A stretch of 33,926 nt of DNA from an uncultured Prevotella sp. (lineage in GTDB: Bacteria > Bacteroidota > Bacteroidia > Bacteroidales > Bacteroidaceae). Shown in pieces: positions 1-8,803 of this stretch; position 1 is the first letter of the stretch; each line of letters begins with the position of its first letter. A model generated the notes under the pieces. The model worked only from the letters and a program-made list of their open reading frames with translations, was not told the DNA's origin and did not search any database. The DNA is taken from NCBI GenBank assembly GCA_902477645.1, contig CABSIA010000014.1, positions 1 through 33,926 of the forward strand. Direction: 5' to 3'. Both the position numbers and the translations under genes were made by a program.

Positions 1-2
1 TT

Positions 3-479
3 GTGGCGGTGCTCGACAATGTGCGCTCGCTTCACAACGTAGGCTCCGTGTTCCGCACCGCCGACGCATTCAGGGCTCAAGGCATAATGCTGTGCGGCAT
101 AACGGCAACTCCGCCACAGGCCGAGATACACAAAACGGCATTGGGAGCCGAGGACTCGGTGGAGTGGAAATACTACGCCGACACCATGGACGCTGTGAGC
201 GACCTGAAAAAACAAGGATACCAGATATATGCCGTTGAGCAGGCAGAAGGCTCGACATCTTTGGAAAATCTCACATTGCCACTGTCTCAGCCCAACGGCT
301 ACGCCATAGTGATGGGCAATGAGGTAAAAGGCGTGCAGCAACAGGTTGTAGACCAGTGCCACGGATGCATAGAGATACCGCAATTTGGCACCAAACACTC
401 ACTCAATGTCTCTGTCGCCGCCGGCATCGTGATATGGGAATTCGCAAAAAAAATCATCGTAAAGAAAAAGCCGGGTTAA
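3..479 (+). CDS. TrmH/SpoU-family RNA 2'-O-methyltransferase, 5'-truncated
   Basis: This is the C-terminal part of a SPOUT-class RNA ribose methyltransferase, which transfers a methyl group from S-adenosylmethionine to a ribose 2'-OH of tRNA or rRNA. The three family motifs are visible. Motif 1 is NVGSVFRTADAF near residues 12-23 and contains the catalytic Arg. Motif 2 is IVMGNEVKG near 102-110. Motif 3, with SLNVSVAAG near 133-141, forms part of the knotted cofactor site. The reading frame is open to the left edge, so the true start lies outside the window and roughly 10-25 residues are probably missing; the first GTG is unlikely to be the start. The C-terminus is short and basic (KKIIVKKKPG). 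The exact RNA target cannot be told from sequence. The stop is followed by a repeat-bearing gap before the next gene. Confidence 0.88.
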   Translation: MAVLDNVRSLHNVGSVFRTADAFRAQGIMLCGITATPPQAEIHKTALGAEDSVEWKYYADTMDAVSDLKKQGYQIYAVEQAEGSTSLENLTLPLSQPNGYAIVMGNEVKGVQQQVVDQCHGCIEIPQFGTKHSLNVSVAAGIVIWEFAKKIIVKKKPG

Positions 480-514
480 CCCGCAAAAAAACGCCGCCTG
501 CCACATTCCCCAAT

Positions 515-572
515 GAAGCAGGCTTCAAGTGCCAACGAAGCAGGCTTCATGAGCCTTTGAAGCAGGTTTCAT
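515..572. repeat. Three tandem 22-bp units of the GAAGCAGGCTTC family
   Basis: Three copies of the near-palindrome GAAGCAGGCTTC start at 515, 537 and 559, so they are spaced exactly 22 bp apart; the third reads GAAGCAGGTTTC. The first copy plus its spacer (AAGTGCCAAC) recurs at 31397-31416. Nothing else was seen in the 174-bp gap between the methyltransferase and the next gene, and no consensus promoter is visible there. Confidence 0.8.
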
Positions 573-653
573 TTTTCGACGGTGAAAAATACACTGGAAT
601 TACAGAATTCTCAAAAATAAATTTTTCACCCAAACCGTAAAACCAAACAGATT

Positions 654-1271
654 ATGAAGATATTCGCCATCGGCATGAACTATGCCCTACACAATAAAGA
701 GCTGCACGAGACGTTATCTAAGCCAGAGAACCCCGTAATCTTCACAAAAGCAGACTCGGCTCTGCTTAAAGACCACAAGCCTTTTTTCGTTCCCGACCAC
801 TTAGGACGCATTGATTACGAGACGGAGCTTGTGGTGAGGATATGCCGTCTGGGAAAAAATATACCCGTGCGGTTCGCACACCGTTACTACGATGCCGTAA
901 CCGTGGGCATCGACTTCACCGCCCGTGAGCTGCAGACCGAGCTGCGCGGTAAGGGACTGCCCTGGGAGCTGTGCAAGGGATTTGACGGCTCCGCCGCCAT
1001 CGGCGACTGGGTAGACAAGGAGAGACTGAGAGACATCCAACAGCTGCACTTCCATCTTGACATAAACGGCAACACCGTACAGGAGGGACGTTCGAGCGAC
1101 ATGCTTTTCAAGGTTGACGAGATAGTGAGCTACATAAGCCGCTACTTCACCCTGAAGACTGGCGACCTGCTATATACGGGAACTCCCGCCGGAGTGGGGC
1201 CTGTGAGCATCGGCGACCATATAGAAGGCTATATTGAAGACCGGAAGGTTTTGGATTTTAACTGCAGATAA
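654..1271 (+). CDS. Fumarylacetoacetate hydrolase (FAH) family protein
   Basis: A 205-residue single-domain FAH-fold protein. The fold uses a divalent metal to act on beta-keto acid type substrates (acylpyruvate hydrolysis or oxaloacetate decarboxylation). The metal triad of the family can be read: Glu56 and Glu58 in DYETELVV, and Asp87 in GIDFTAREL. The later CKGFDGSAAIG segment and the C-terminal YTGTPAGVGPVSIGD segment are also typical. The length matches the short YcgM-like subgroup. The ATG at 654 follows an AT-rich spacer. The gene ends 18 bases before the porU ATG, so the two are probably co-transcribed, though no metabolic link to secretion is evident. The exact substrate is not predictable; activities in this superfamily are often misassigned. 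Confidence 0.88.
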   Translation: MKIFAIGMNYALHNKELHETLSKPENPVIFTKADSALLKDHKPFFVPDHLGRIDYETELVVRICRLGKNIPVRFAHRYYDAVTVGIDFTARELQTELRGKGLPWELCKGFDGSAAIGDWVDKERLRDIQQLHFHLDINGNTVQEGRSSDMLFKVDEIVSYISRYFTLKTGDLLYTGTPAGVGPVSIGDHIEGYIEDRKVLDFNCR

Positions 1272-1289
1272 ATATTGAGACTTAAAATT

Positions 1290-4200
1290 ATGACATACGC
1301 ATACCGACTGATTACTGTTTTGCTGACTCTCGCCTGGAGCCTTGGCGCTGCAGGACAGAGATTTTTCAACCTCACATCGTCAGAGGTTGCGGTAGACTCT
1401 GTGATGCCCGAATTCACGTATGCCATTCCTCTGTACGAAAACTACGACGACTCGCTCTATACGGTAGAAATTCTGTACCCAGAGTTCATCGACATGACAG
1501 CCGCAGACATAGCAGCCTGCGACCGTCTGATGGGAGAAAACCAGCTTCCGGAGCTGCCCGTTGTAAGCCAGCGCATCGCCATAGAGAGGAAAAAAGCACA
1601 TTTGGAGATTTTTTTCTGCCCGATGGTTAGGCGTGAGGGACGATACAAAATTCTTGTGAGCTTCATGCTGAAACTCACTGCCAAGGCAAAAAAGCAAGGC
1701 CGAATGGCTGCGCCCGCCGCAAAGACAGCAGCCGGCAGATATGCCGAAAACTCGGTGTTGGCAACCGGACGGTGGGCAAAAATCAGAGTGCCCGCCACAG
1801 GAGTTTACCGCATCACGGAGAGCCTGGCCAGAAGAGCCGGATTCAGCAGTCTGGCAAAAGTCAAGGTTTACGGATATGGCGGAAACCTGCAAGACGAGAA
1901 ACTGAGCGGTGCCACGCTGACTGAGACCGATGACCTGAAAGAAGTGGCGACCTACGACGGCGGAAGCGCCGGCAAAATGTTCTATGCCCGCGGACCTGTG
2001 TCATGGAGCAGCAAGACCACTCCACGGCGCACACGCAACCCGTATTCAGACTATGGCTACTACTTCCTGACCGAAGACGGCACCGAGCCGCTGACCGTAG
2101 ACTCGGCAAGCTTTGTGTCGGCTTTCTATCCGGCAAACGACGACTGGCACGACCTATATGAGAACGACGGCTACGCATGGTTCCATGGCGGACGCAACCT
2201 CTACGACCCTACACCGCTGGCTACAGGCAGACAGCAAAAAATTGTAATTACAAAACCAGCGGACGCCACTTCTGCGACATTAGCGGTAAAAGTATCGGCA
2301 GGCTCACCGGCAAGGGTGCAGGTTGAGGTTGGCAACTCTGTCGTTGGTAACATCAGCATCTCTAAGCCTGCACAATATAGTGTCGCAAACGAGGCTTTGT
2401 CGACATTTTCTCTGCCAAGGCTGAACACACGCGACACAATAACCATTACCAACAGCAGCGATGCCGTGGTAAGGCTCGACTATATAGCCATGGCATGGAA
2501 CAAGCCAAAAGCCGCCCCAAGGCTCAACGCGTCGCTGCCCGAGGCTCAATACGTGTACAACATAACAAACCAAAACCTGCATGCCGACAGGGATTTGGAT
2601 ATGGTTATCATTATTCCCACATCGCAAAAACTGCTACAGCAGGCTGAGCGGCTTGCCGAATTCCACCGGCAAAACGACGGAATGAAGGTGAAGATTGTGC
2701 CGGCAGACGAACTGTACAACGAGTTCGCAAGCGGAACGCCAGATGCCAACGCATACAGACGGTATATGAAAATGCTGTACGACAGAGCCGAGACCGAGGA
2801 GGAGATGCCCAGCCACCTGCTTCTATTTGGCGACTGCGTGTGGGACAACCGAATGCTGACCACAGATTGCCGTCAGCTCCAGGCAGACGACTATCTACTG
2901 GTATATGAGAGCGAAAACTCGTTCAGTAAGGCATACAGCTATGCCGACGACGGTTTCTTCTGCCTGCTTGATGACGGAGAGGGAGGCAACCTGCTGGAAG
3001 CCGACCGGCCGGACATTGCTGTCGGACGCTTCCCCGTAACAAACGGGCAGGACGCAAAAATCATGGTCGACAAGACTATTGCCTATGCAACCAACCAGTA
3101 TGCCGGCAACTGGCTCAACACCATTGCCTTTTTAGCAGACGACGGAAATTACAACGTTCACATGATTGACGTAAATTCCGTGGCAGAGAAGACAACAAGT
3201 GACCACCCTGGATATCTCGTGAAAAAGATTATGTGGGACGCTTACATTCAAGAAACTTCGGCAACAGGCGACACATATCCGGCTGTTGAGGATTTGGTAA
3301 AACGCCAGCAGGCTGCGGGAGCACTCATCATTGACTATGGCGGACACGGACGTCCCGATCAGATATCGCACGAGAATGTGCTACGCATCAACGACTTCCG
3401 CGACTTCACAAACACCAATCTGCCACTGTGGGTAACGGCATCGTGCGACATAATGCCATACGACGGAGTTGAGCCGACAATTGGCGAGACGGCGGTATTA
3501 AACGCAAAAGGAGGCGCATGGGCTTTCTTCGGTACGTTAAGAGAAGCTTTCATTCCAACTAACAAACATATAAATTCCGCTTTCATAAAAAATGTGCTCA
3601 GCTACGACAGCAAGGGAAAGCCCGTAACTGTTGGCGAGGCCCAGAGACTTACAAAATGTGAGCTTATAACGACAAGCCTTGACAAAACCCAGAACAAGCT
3701 GCAATATCAGCTGGTTGGAGACCCCGCTGTGGCTCTGAAGCTGCCAACTGCCGAGATTGTAGTAGACTCCATAAACGGCATTGGCGTTGCAAACGCCGCA
3801 ACAATGCCCATACTAAAAGCTGGAAGCGTTGTAAAAGTAGCAGGACATGTTAAGGACAAGCCCGACTTTAACGGATTGGTGGTAATGACAGTCCGCGACT
3901 CCCGCGACCTAATTACGTGCAACATAAACAAGCCAAAGGAGACAAACGAGCCATTCACGTTCTACGATTACAACAAGATTCTATACAACGGCACCGACAG
4001 CGTGAGAGACGGACGCTTCCAGTTTGAGTTTGCCGTACCAATGGACATAAAATACTCCGACGAGCAGGGACTCATTAACCTACATGCCGTGAGTGATGAT
4101 AAATCGCTCATAGCTCACGGACATTGCGCAGACTTTACCGTGGGCGGCACTGCCGAGCTCGACAACGACTCAATAGGCCCCTCGGTTTACTGCTACCTCA

Positions 4201-4832
4201 ACTCGCCATCCTTCACCAATGGCGGCAACGTAAACTCTACTCCGTATTTCGTTGCGCAGATAACGGATGCCGACGGTATCAACACCGCCGGAAACGGCAT
4301 AGGTCACGACCTGCAGCTCATAATAGACGGCGATATGGCCAAGACCTACAACCTGAACGACAATTTCGTCTACGATTTCGGAACTTATACCAGCGGAACG
4401 ACATATTACAACATACCTGAGCTGCCGGAGGGACGGCATACGCTGAAATTCAGAGCATGGGACATATTGAACAACCCGACTACGACAACTCTTGATTTCA
4501 ACGTGGTGAAAGGTCTGAAACCACAGCTTACGAGCGTGAGCGTGACGAAAAACCCGGCCACAACGTCCACCACTTTCATCATCAATCACGACAGGACAGA
4601 GGCAAAAATTGATGTAGACATCGATGTTTTCGACGCAAGCGGCCGACTGCTATGGACACATAGCGAGACAGGAGTGAGCACAGGAAGCACTTATACTGTA
4701 GACTGGAACCTGACTACCAACAGCGGCCTGCAACTGCAAACGGGTGTGTACCTTTACAGGGCAAGAGTGGCATGCGAGGGCAGCAGCAAGGCATCGAAGG
4801 CCAACAAACTTGTGATAATAAGCAATAAATAA
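1290..4832 (+). CDS. porU: Type IX secretion system sortase PorU
   Basis: PorU is the cell-surface gingipain-family (C25) cysteine protease that removes the C-terminal domain of T9SS cargo and attaches cargo to A-LPS. The ATG at 1290 is preferred over an in-frame TTG at 1275 because it gives a clean signal peptide (a hydrophobic stretch ending GAAGQ). Counted from that ATG, the protein has about 1180 residues. The catalytic pair is visible: His686 in DYGGHGRP and Cys719 in VTASCDI. The last 90 residues form a CTD-like beta domain (DASGRLLW ... GVYLYRARV), as PorU itself carries one. The length fits the family (about 1150-1200). It sits directly after the FAH gene and before porV, an arrangement I recall from Porphyromonas gingivalis. 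No truncation is seen. Confidence 0.95.
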   Translation: MTYAYRLITVLLTLAWSLGAAGQRFFNLTSSEVAVDSVMPEFTYAIPLYENYDDSLYTVEILYPEFIDMTAADIAACDRLMGENQLPELPVVSQRIAIERKKAHLEIFFCPMVRREGRYKILVSFMLKLTAKAKKQGRMAAPAAKTAAGRYAENSVLATGRWAKIRVPATGVYRITESLARRAGFSSLAKVKVYGYGGNLQDEKLSGATLTETDDLKEVATYDGGSAGKMFYARGPVSWSSKTTPRRTRNPYSDYGYYFLTEDGTEPLTVDSASFVSAFYPANDDWHDLYENDGYAWFHGGRNLYDPTPLATGRQQKIVITKPADATSATLAVKVSAGSPARVQVEVGNSVVGNISISKPAQYSVANEALSTFSLPRLNTRDTITITNSSDAVVRLDYIAMAWNKPKAAPRLNASLPEAQYVYNITNQNLHADRDLDMVIIIPTSQKLLQQAERLAEFHRQNDGMKVKIVPADELYNEFASGTPDANAYRRYMKMLYDRAETEEEMPSHLLLFGDCVWDNRMLTTDCRQLQADDYLLVYESENSFSKAYSYADDGFFCLLDDGEGGNLLEADRPDIAVGRFPVTNGQDAKIMVDKTIAYATNQYAGNWLNTIAFLADDGNYNVHMIDVNSVAEKTTSDHPGYLVKKIMWDAYIQETSATGDTYPAVEDLVKRQQAAGALIIDYGGHGRPDQISHENVLRINDFRDFTNTNLPLWVTASCDIMPYDGVEPTIGETAVLNAKGGAWAFFGTLREAFIPTNKHINSAFIKNVLSYDSKGKPVTVGEAQRLTKCELITTSLDKTQNKLQYQLVGDPAVALKLPTAEIVVDSINGIGVANAATMPILKAGSVVKVAGHVKDKPDFNGLVVMTVRDSRDLITCNINKPKETNEPFTFYDYNKILYNGTDSVRDGRFQFEFAVPMDIKYSDEQGLINLHAVSDDKSLIAHGHCADFTVGGTAELDNDSIGPSVYCYLNSPSFTNGGNVNSTPYFVAQITDADGINTAGNGIGHDLQLIIDGDMAKTYNLNDNFVYDFGTYTSGTTYYNIPELPEGRHTLKFRAWDILNNPTTTTLDFNVVKGLKPQLTSVSVTKNPATTSTTFIINHDRTEAKIDVDIDVFDASGRLLWTHSETGVSTGSTYTVDWNLTTNSGLQLQTGVYLYRARVACEGSSKASKANKLVIISNK

Positions 4833-4850
4833 CAGATAACAGCGTTAATT

Positions 4851-4926
4851 TGTAGGGCCGCTATTCATAGCGGCCGCAAGCGGCAAAGATAAAATAATTG
4901 CGGCCGCTATGAATAGCGGCCCTACG
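4851..4926. repeat. Paired GC-rich palindromic repeat (REP-like family)
   Basis: Two 29-bp arms, 4851-4879 and 4898-4926, are near-perfect inverted copies of each other. Each arm is itself a palindrome around GCCGCTATTCATAGCGGC. Arms begin TGTAGGG and end GCCGCAA. The element fills the porU-porV gap and could fold into one large or two small hairpins. Related copies occur at 8647-8789, 9954-10021 and 10597-10625. It may trim or attenuate the mRNA between porU and porV (inference). Confidence 0.9.
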
Positions 4927-4953
4927 GACTTCCTAATTAGAATTAGTAAAAAG

Positions 4954-6126
4954 ATGAATAAAAAGACAAGAATATTACTGGTATGCAGCCTTATGATGCT
5001 TGCCCTAAACATGTCGGCACAAGACAAGAAGGACATGTTCAACCCTATCAACACCTCCGTGACATCGCAGACCATAGCACCTGACGCAAGGGCTGCGGGT
5101 ATGGGCGATGTCGGTGCCGCCACAGACCCAGACGTTGTCTCGCAATATTGGAACCCCGCCAAATATCCATTCACAATCTCAAGAGCCGGAGTAGCACTTA
5201 ACTATACTCCTTGGCTGCGGCAGCTTGTGTCGGATATCGATCTCGCATATCTCGTAGGTTATTACCGCATAGGCGACTACAGCGCCGTATCAGGCTCGTT
5301 GCGCTACTTCTCACTTGGCGAGGTCTATACCGACAGCTCACTCGACGGCTCTAACGACATGACCATTAATCCTTACGAGATGTCGCTCGATGTGGCTTAC
5401 TCCCTTATGCTGAGCGAGCATTTCTCATTGTCTGCCGGCGTACGCTGGATTTACTCCGACCTTACTTACGACTATACGGAAGACACATCTCCAGGCTCCG
5501 CTTTCGCCGCCGACCTCTCTATGTACTATCAGAACTATCTCAACATTGGCAGCCGCGAGTGCCAGTTAGGACTTGGTCTCAACATCTCAAACATTGGTAG
5601 CAAAATTACATTTGGCGGTAGCGACGACAGCGAGTTTATTCCTACAAACATGCGTCTTGGCGCATCGCTCATGGTGCCTATCGACGAGTACAACCGCTTT
5701 ACCATTGCCGCAGACGCCAACAAGCTGCTGGTGCCAACATATCCGAAACAAAACGAGGGCGAGAGCACCGAGGACTATCAGCAGCGTGTGCAGAAAGACT
5801 ATTACGACGTGTCGAGCATAAGCGGTATTTTCAAGAGTTTCGGCGATGCTCCTAACGGCTTCAAGGAGGAATTGCAGGAAATCCAGTGGAGCGTGGGCGC
5901 AGAGTATGTATACAACGACCAGTTCACAATCCGCGCAGGATATCACCATGAGAGCGAGAACAAGGGTAACAGAAAATACTTCACCGTAGGTGCAGGTTTC
6001 CGCATGAGCGTATTCTCACTCGATGCAGGTTACGTGATAGCAACCGCAAAGAGCAACCCTCTCGACCAGACTCTGAGATTTACACTTAGCTTCGATATGG
6101 ACGGAATAAAAGACCTTTTCAGATAG
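4954..6126 (+). CDS. porV: Type IX secretion system outer membrane protein PorV
   Basis: PorV (LptO) is a FadL-like outer-membrane beta-barrel that collects cargo at the T9SS translocon and delivers it to PorU. The start was set at the ATG at 4954. An upstream in-frame ATG at 4909 lies inside the palindromic repeat and would add 15 residues ahead of the signal peptide. The product is 390 residues: a signal peptide ending NMSAQ, then the family N-terminal signature (SQTIAPDARAAGMGDVGAA and SQYWNPAKYPF), then alternating amphipathic strands ending in an aromatic C-terminal residue (KDLFR, with Phe penultimate). Length and order match the family. It is adjacent to porU, its functional partner, and ispF follows after only 7 bases. 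Confidence 0.95.
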   Translation: MNKKTRILLVCSLMMLALNMSAQDKKDMFNPINTSVTSQTIAPDARAAGMGDVGAATDPDVVSQYWNPAKYPFTISRAGVALNYTPWLRQLVSDIDLAYLVGYYRIGDYSAVSGSLRYFSLGEVYTDSSLDGSNDMTINPYEMSLDVAYSLMLSEHFSLSAGVRWIYSDLTYDYTEDTSPGSAFAADLSMYYQNYLNIGSRECQLGLGLNISNIGSKITFGGSDDSEFIPTNMRLGASLMVPIDEYNRFTIAADANKLLVPTYPKQNEGESTEDYQQRVQKDYYDVSSISGIFKSFGDAPNGFKEELQEIQWSVGAEYVYNDQFTIRAGYHHESENKGNRKYFTVGAGFRMSVFSLDAGYVIATAKSNPLDQTLRFTLSFDMDGIKDLFR

Positions 6127-6133
6127 ACAGCCT

Positions 6134-6610
6134 ATGGAAATAAGAGTTGGTATGGGCTACGATGTCCACAAACTTGCAGAGGGGCGTGACTTGTGGCTCG
6201 GAGGCATAAAGATAGACCACAAGCTTGGACTTTTAGGGCATAGCGATGCTGACGTGCTAATTCACGCCATCTGTGACGCGCTGCTCGGTGCGGCAAATAT
6301 GAGAGACATAGGGTATCATTTTCCTGACACATCAGATGAGACCCTCAATATGGACTCCAAGATAATTCTTAGAAAAACCATGCAGCTCATAGCCGGAAAA
6401 GGATACAGGCTTGGAAACATAGACGCCACAATATGCGCAGAGCGCCCAAAGATTAACCCTCACGTAGATGCAATGAAAGAATGTCTTGCAAACGTCATCG
6501 GATGCTCCGCAGACAAAATATCAATAAAAGCCACTACTACCGAGAAACTTGGTTTTACCGGACGTGAGGAAGGCATCAGCGCATACGCCGTGTGCCTGAT
6601 AGAAAGATAA
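6134..6610 (+). CDS. ispF: 2-C-methyl-D-erythritol 2,4-cyclodiphosphate synthase
   Basis: IspF converts CDP-ME 2-phosphate to MEcPP and CMP in the MEP isoprenoid pathway in the cytosol. The protein has 158 residues, the family length. The zinc ligands are Asp10 and His12 in GYDVHKL and His44 in the LIHAICDALLGA helix. The conserved LGHSDAD loop (35-41) and the C-terminal ATTTEKLGFTGREEGI segment that binds CMP and diphosphate are intact. The start at 6134 is 7 bases after the porV stop, so co-transcription is likely. The MEP product feeds polyprenyl phosphate, which the UbiA-type enzyme further along this window would consume, although the two are not in one operon. Confidence 0.97.
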   Translation: MEIRVGMGYDVHKLAEGRDLWLGGIKIDHKLGLLGHSDADVLIHAICDALLGAANMRDIGYHFPDTSDETLNMDSKIILRKTMQLIAGKGYRLGNIDATICAERPKINPHVDAMKECLANVIGCSADKISIKATTTEKLGFTGREEGISAYAVCLIER

Positions 6611-6629
6611 AACCCAAAACCACAATAAC

Positions 6630-8633
6630 ATGAATAAATTCTTAGTAACAACAATGTTTACAACATTTTTGGCAGCCTGCTCTTCTAACGATAAGATACA
6701 GCAGGACGATTTTAAATACAGCGACGAGAGATTTGCCGACATCGAGATGCTCAGATATAAAGTCGACGGCTTCGAGGATCTTACTTTGAAACAGAAAACT
6801 TTTATCTACCATCTGCAAGAGGCCGCCCTTTGGGGACGTGACATTTTGTTCGACCAAAACGGACGGTACAATCTCGAGATACGCAACATTCTTGAGAAAC
6901 TGTATACAGAATACGACGGCGACCGCCAGACAGACGATTTCAAGGCTTTTGAGGAATACCTTAAAAGGGTGTGGTTCTCAAACGGCATCCACCACCACTA
7001 TGGCTGCGAGAAGTTTACTCCAGGCTTCAGCCGTGAATGGTTCGTGGCTCAGACCAACTGCCCTGACAGCATTGCCGAGGTGATATTCAATCCTGCGATA
7101 ATGGCTAAAAGAGTAAATCTCGCAGAGGGACAAGACCTCATCCTTACAAGTGCCTGCAACTATTATCAGGGCGTGACACAGAAAGAGGCTGAGGAATTCT
7201 ATGAGAGAGAAAAAGCCAATGGCGACCAGCAACATCCAGTAATGCACGGAATGAACTCCACCCTCGTAAAAGGTGCCGACGGAAAAATTTATGAGCAGCG
7301 TTGGACAACTACTGGCAAATACGGGACTCTGATTACAAAGATTGTCGAGAACCTCCGCAAGGCACGTGAGTTTGCTGAAGACGAGCAGCAGAAGGCTGTT
7401 GTGGACAAACTGATAGAATTCTACGAGACCGGTGACCTTAAGAAATTTGACGAGTACTCCATTGCCTGGGTAGAGAACACAGCCCCTGTAGTTGACTTCG
7501 TTAATGGCTTCATCGAGTCATACGGCGATCCTCTCGGCCTTAAGAGCTCTTGGGAAAGCATCGTAAACATTAAAGACCTTGATGCTACAAAACGCACAGA
7601 GGCACTGAGCAAAAACGCACAGTGGTTTGAAGACCATTCGCCTGTTGATCCAAAATTCCGAAAGGAAAAAGTAAAAGGCGTATCGGCAAAGGTCATACGC
7701 GCAGCCATACTTGGCGGCGACTTATATCCTTCTACCGCCATTGGCATAAACCTGCCCAACAGCAACTGGGTAAGGGCTGAGCACGGAAGCAAGTCGGTGA
7801 CAATAGCAAACCTGACACACGCCTACGCACAGGCGTCAAATGGCAGCGGCATGCTTGAGGAATTCTCAAACAGCGAGGAGGACATCGAGCTGATTAAGAA
7901 ATATGGCGACATCACAGATGACCTGCACACAGACCTGCACGAGTGTCTCGGACACGGCAGCGGAAAGCTGTTGCCAGGTGTAGACCCAGACTCCCTGAAA
8001 GCATACGGCAGCACCATAGAGGAGGCAAGAGCCGATCTGTTTGCCCTCTACTATCTTGCCGACCCGAAACTTGTAGAGCTTGGTCTGTTGCCAAATTCCG
8101 AGGCTTACAAGGCAAGCTATCTTGGACAGATAAAGAACGGTCTGCTAACACAGATTGTACGCATCAAGTTAGGCGACCAGATAGAGGAGGCTCACATGAG
8201 AAACCGTGCCCTGATAGCACGATGGGCATACGAGCACGGCAAAGGCAAAGCCAAAAACGGCGGCGATGTGATTGAGTTCGTGAAGCGTGACGGCAAGACA
8301 TACGTAACAATAAACGACTACGAGACCCTGCGCAATCTGTTCGGAGAATTGCTCGCTGAGATACAGCGTGTAAAATCGACCGGCGACTTTGCCGGCGCAC
8401 GCAAGCTTGTAGAGACCTACGGAGTGAAGATAGACCCCACACTTCACAAAGAGGTTTTGGAACGCTACAAGAAACTGAATATTGCCCCATATCGTGGTTT
8501 TATAAATCCTGTATATACAGCCGAGTACGACAAGGATGGCAACATCACGGATGTGAAAGTCTCATACGGAGAAGGATATGCAGACCAGATGCTCCGCTAT
8601 TCAAACAACTATAACGCTGCAAAAGCAAAATAA
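6630..8633 (+). CDS. Dipeptidyl-peptidase III family (M49) zinc lipoprotein
   Basis: A 667-residue M49 metallopeptidase, a family that removes dipeptides from the N-termini of short peptides. The zinc site is explicit: the HECLGH motif at residues 437-442, with the third ligand in EEARAD starting at Glu464 (Glu465 is the probable ligand). HECLGH, with Cys where eukaryotic enzymes have Leu, is the form I know from Bacteroides DPP III. The N-terminus has a lipoprotein signal with a lipobox-like FLAAC ending at Cys17 followed by SSND, so the enzyme is probably a periplasmic or surface lipoprotein, whereas classic DPP III is cytosolic. Such genes are sometimes mislabelled dihydrofolate reductase. 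It starts 19 bases after ispF. Amino-acid scavenging from peptides is the likely role (inference). Confidence 0.93.
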   Translation: MNKFLVTTMFTTFLAACSSNDKIQQDDFKYSDERFADIEMLRYKVDGFEDLTLKQKTFIYHLQEAALWGRDILFDQNGRYNLEIRNILEKLYTEYDGDRQTDDFKAFEEYLKRVWFSNGIHHHYGCEKFTPGFSREWFVAQTNCPDSIAEVIFNPAIMAKRVNLAEGQDLILTSACNYYQGVTQKEAEEFYEREKANGDQQHPVMHGMNSTLVKGADGKIYEQRWTTTGKYGTLITKIVENLRKAREFAEDEQQKAVVDKLIEFYETGDLKKFDEYSIAWVENTAPVVDFVNGFIESYGDPLGLKSSWESIVNIKDLDATKRTEALSKNAQWFEDHSPVDPKFRKEKVKGVSAKVIRAAILGGDLYPSTAIGINLPNSNWVRAEHGSKSVTIANLTHAYAQASNGSGMLEEFSNSEEDIELIKKYGDITDDLHTDLHECLGHGSGKLLPGVDPDSLKAYGSTIEEARADLFALYYLADPKLVELGLLPNSEAYKASYLGQIKNGLLTQIVRIKLGDQIEEAHMRNRALIARWAYEHGKGKAKNGGDVIEFVKRDGKTYVTINDYETLRNLFGELLAEIQRVKSTGDFAGARKLVETYGVKIDPTLHKEVLERYKKLNIAPYRGFINPVYTAEYDKDGNITDVKVSYGEGYADQMLRYSNNYNAAKAK

Positions 8634-8646
8634 ATACAGACGGAAA

Positions 8647-8789
8647 TGTAGGGCCGCTATGTATAGCGGCCGCAAACAAGAAGAGCCATAATAACAACCA
8701 TTATTGCGGCCGCAAACAAGACAACCATTTTTGCGGCCGCAAACAAGGTGAGGCCATTAATTGCGGCCGCTATACATAGCGGCCCTACA
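8647..8789. repeat. Expanded GC-rich palindromic repeat cluster
   Basis: This has the same outer arms as the element at 4851: a left arm starting at 8647 (TGTAGGGCCGCTATGTATAG) and its inverted copy at 8761-8789. Between them the right half of the left arm, GCGGCCGCAAACAAG, is repeated at 8704-8720 and 8731-8747, 27 bp apart, so the core appears to have expanded by tandem duplication. It fills the gap between the M49 gene and the acyltransferase. Confidence 0.9.
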
Positions 8790-8803
8790 AACTACCTAAA
8801 CCC

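Noticed and set aside
4909..4953. Earlier ATG for porV inside the palindromic repeat
   Set aside because: It would place 15 repeat-encoded residues before a normal signal peptide; the ATG at 4954 gives the expected N-terminus.
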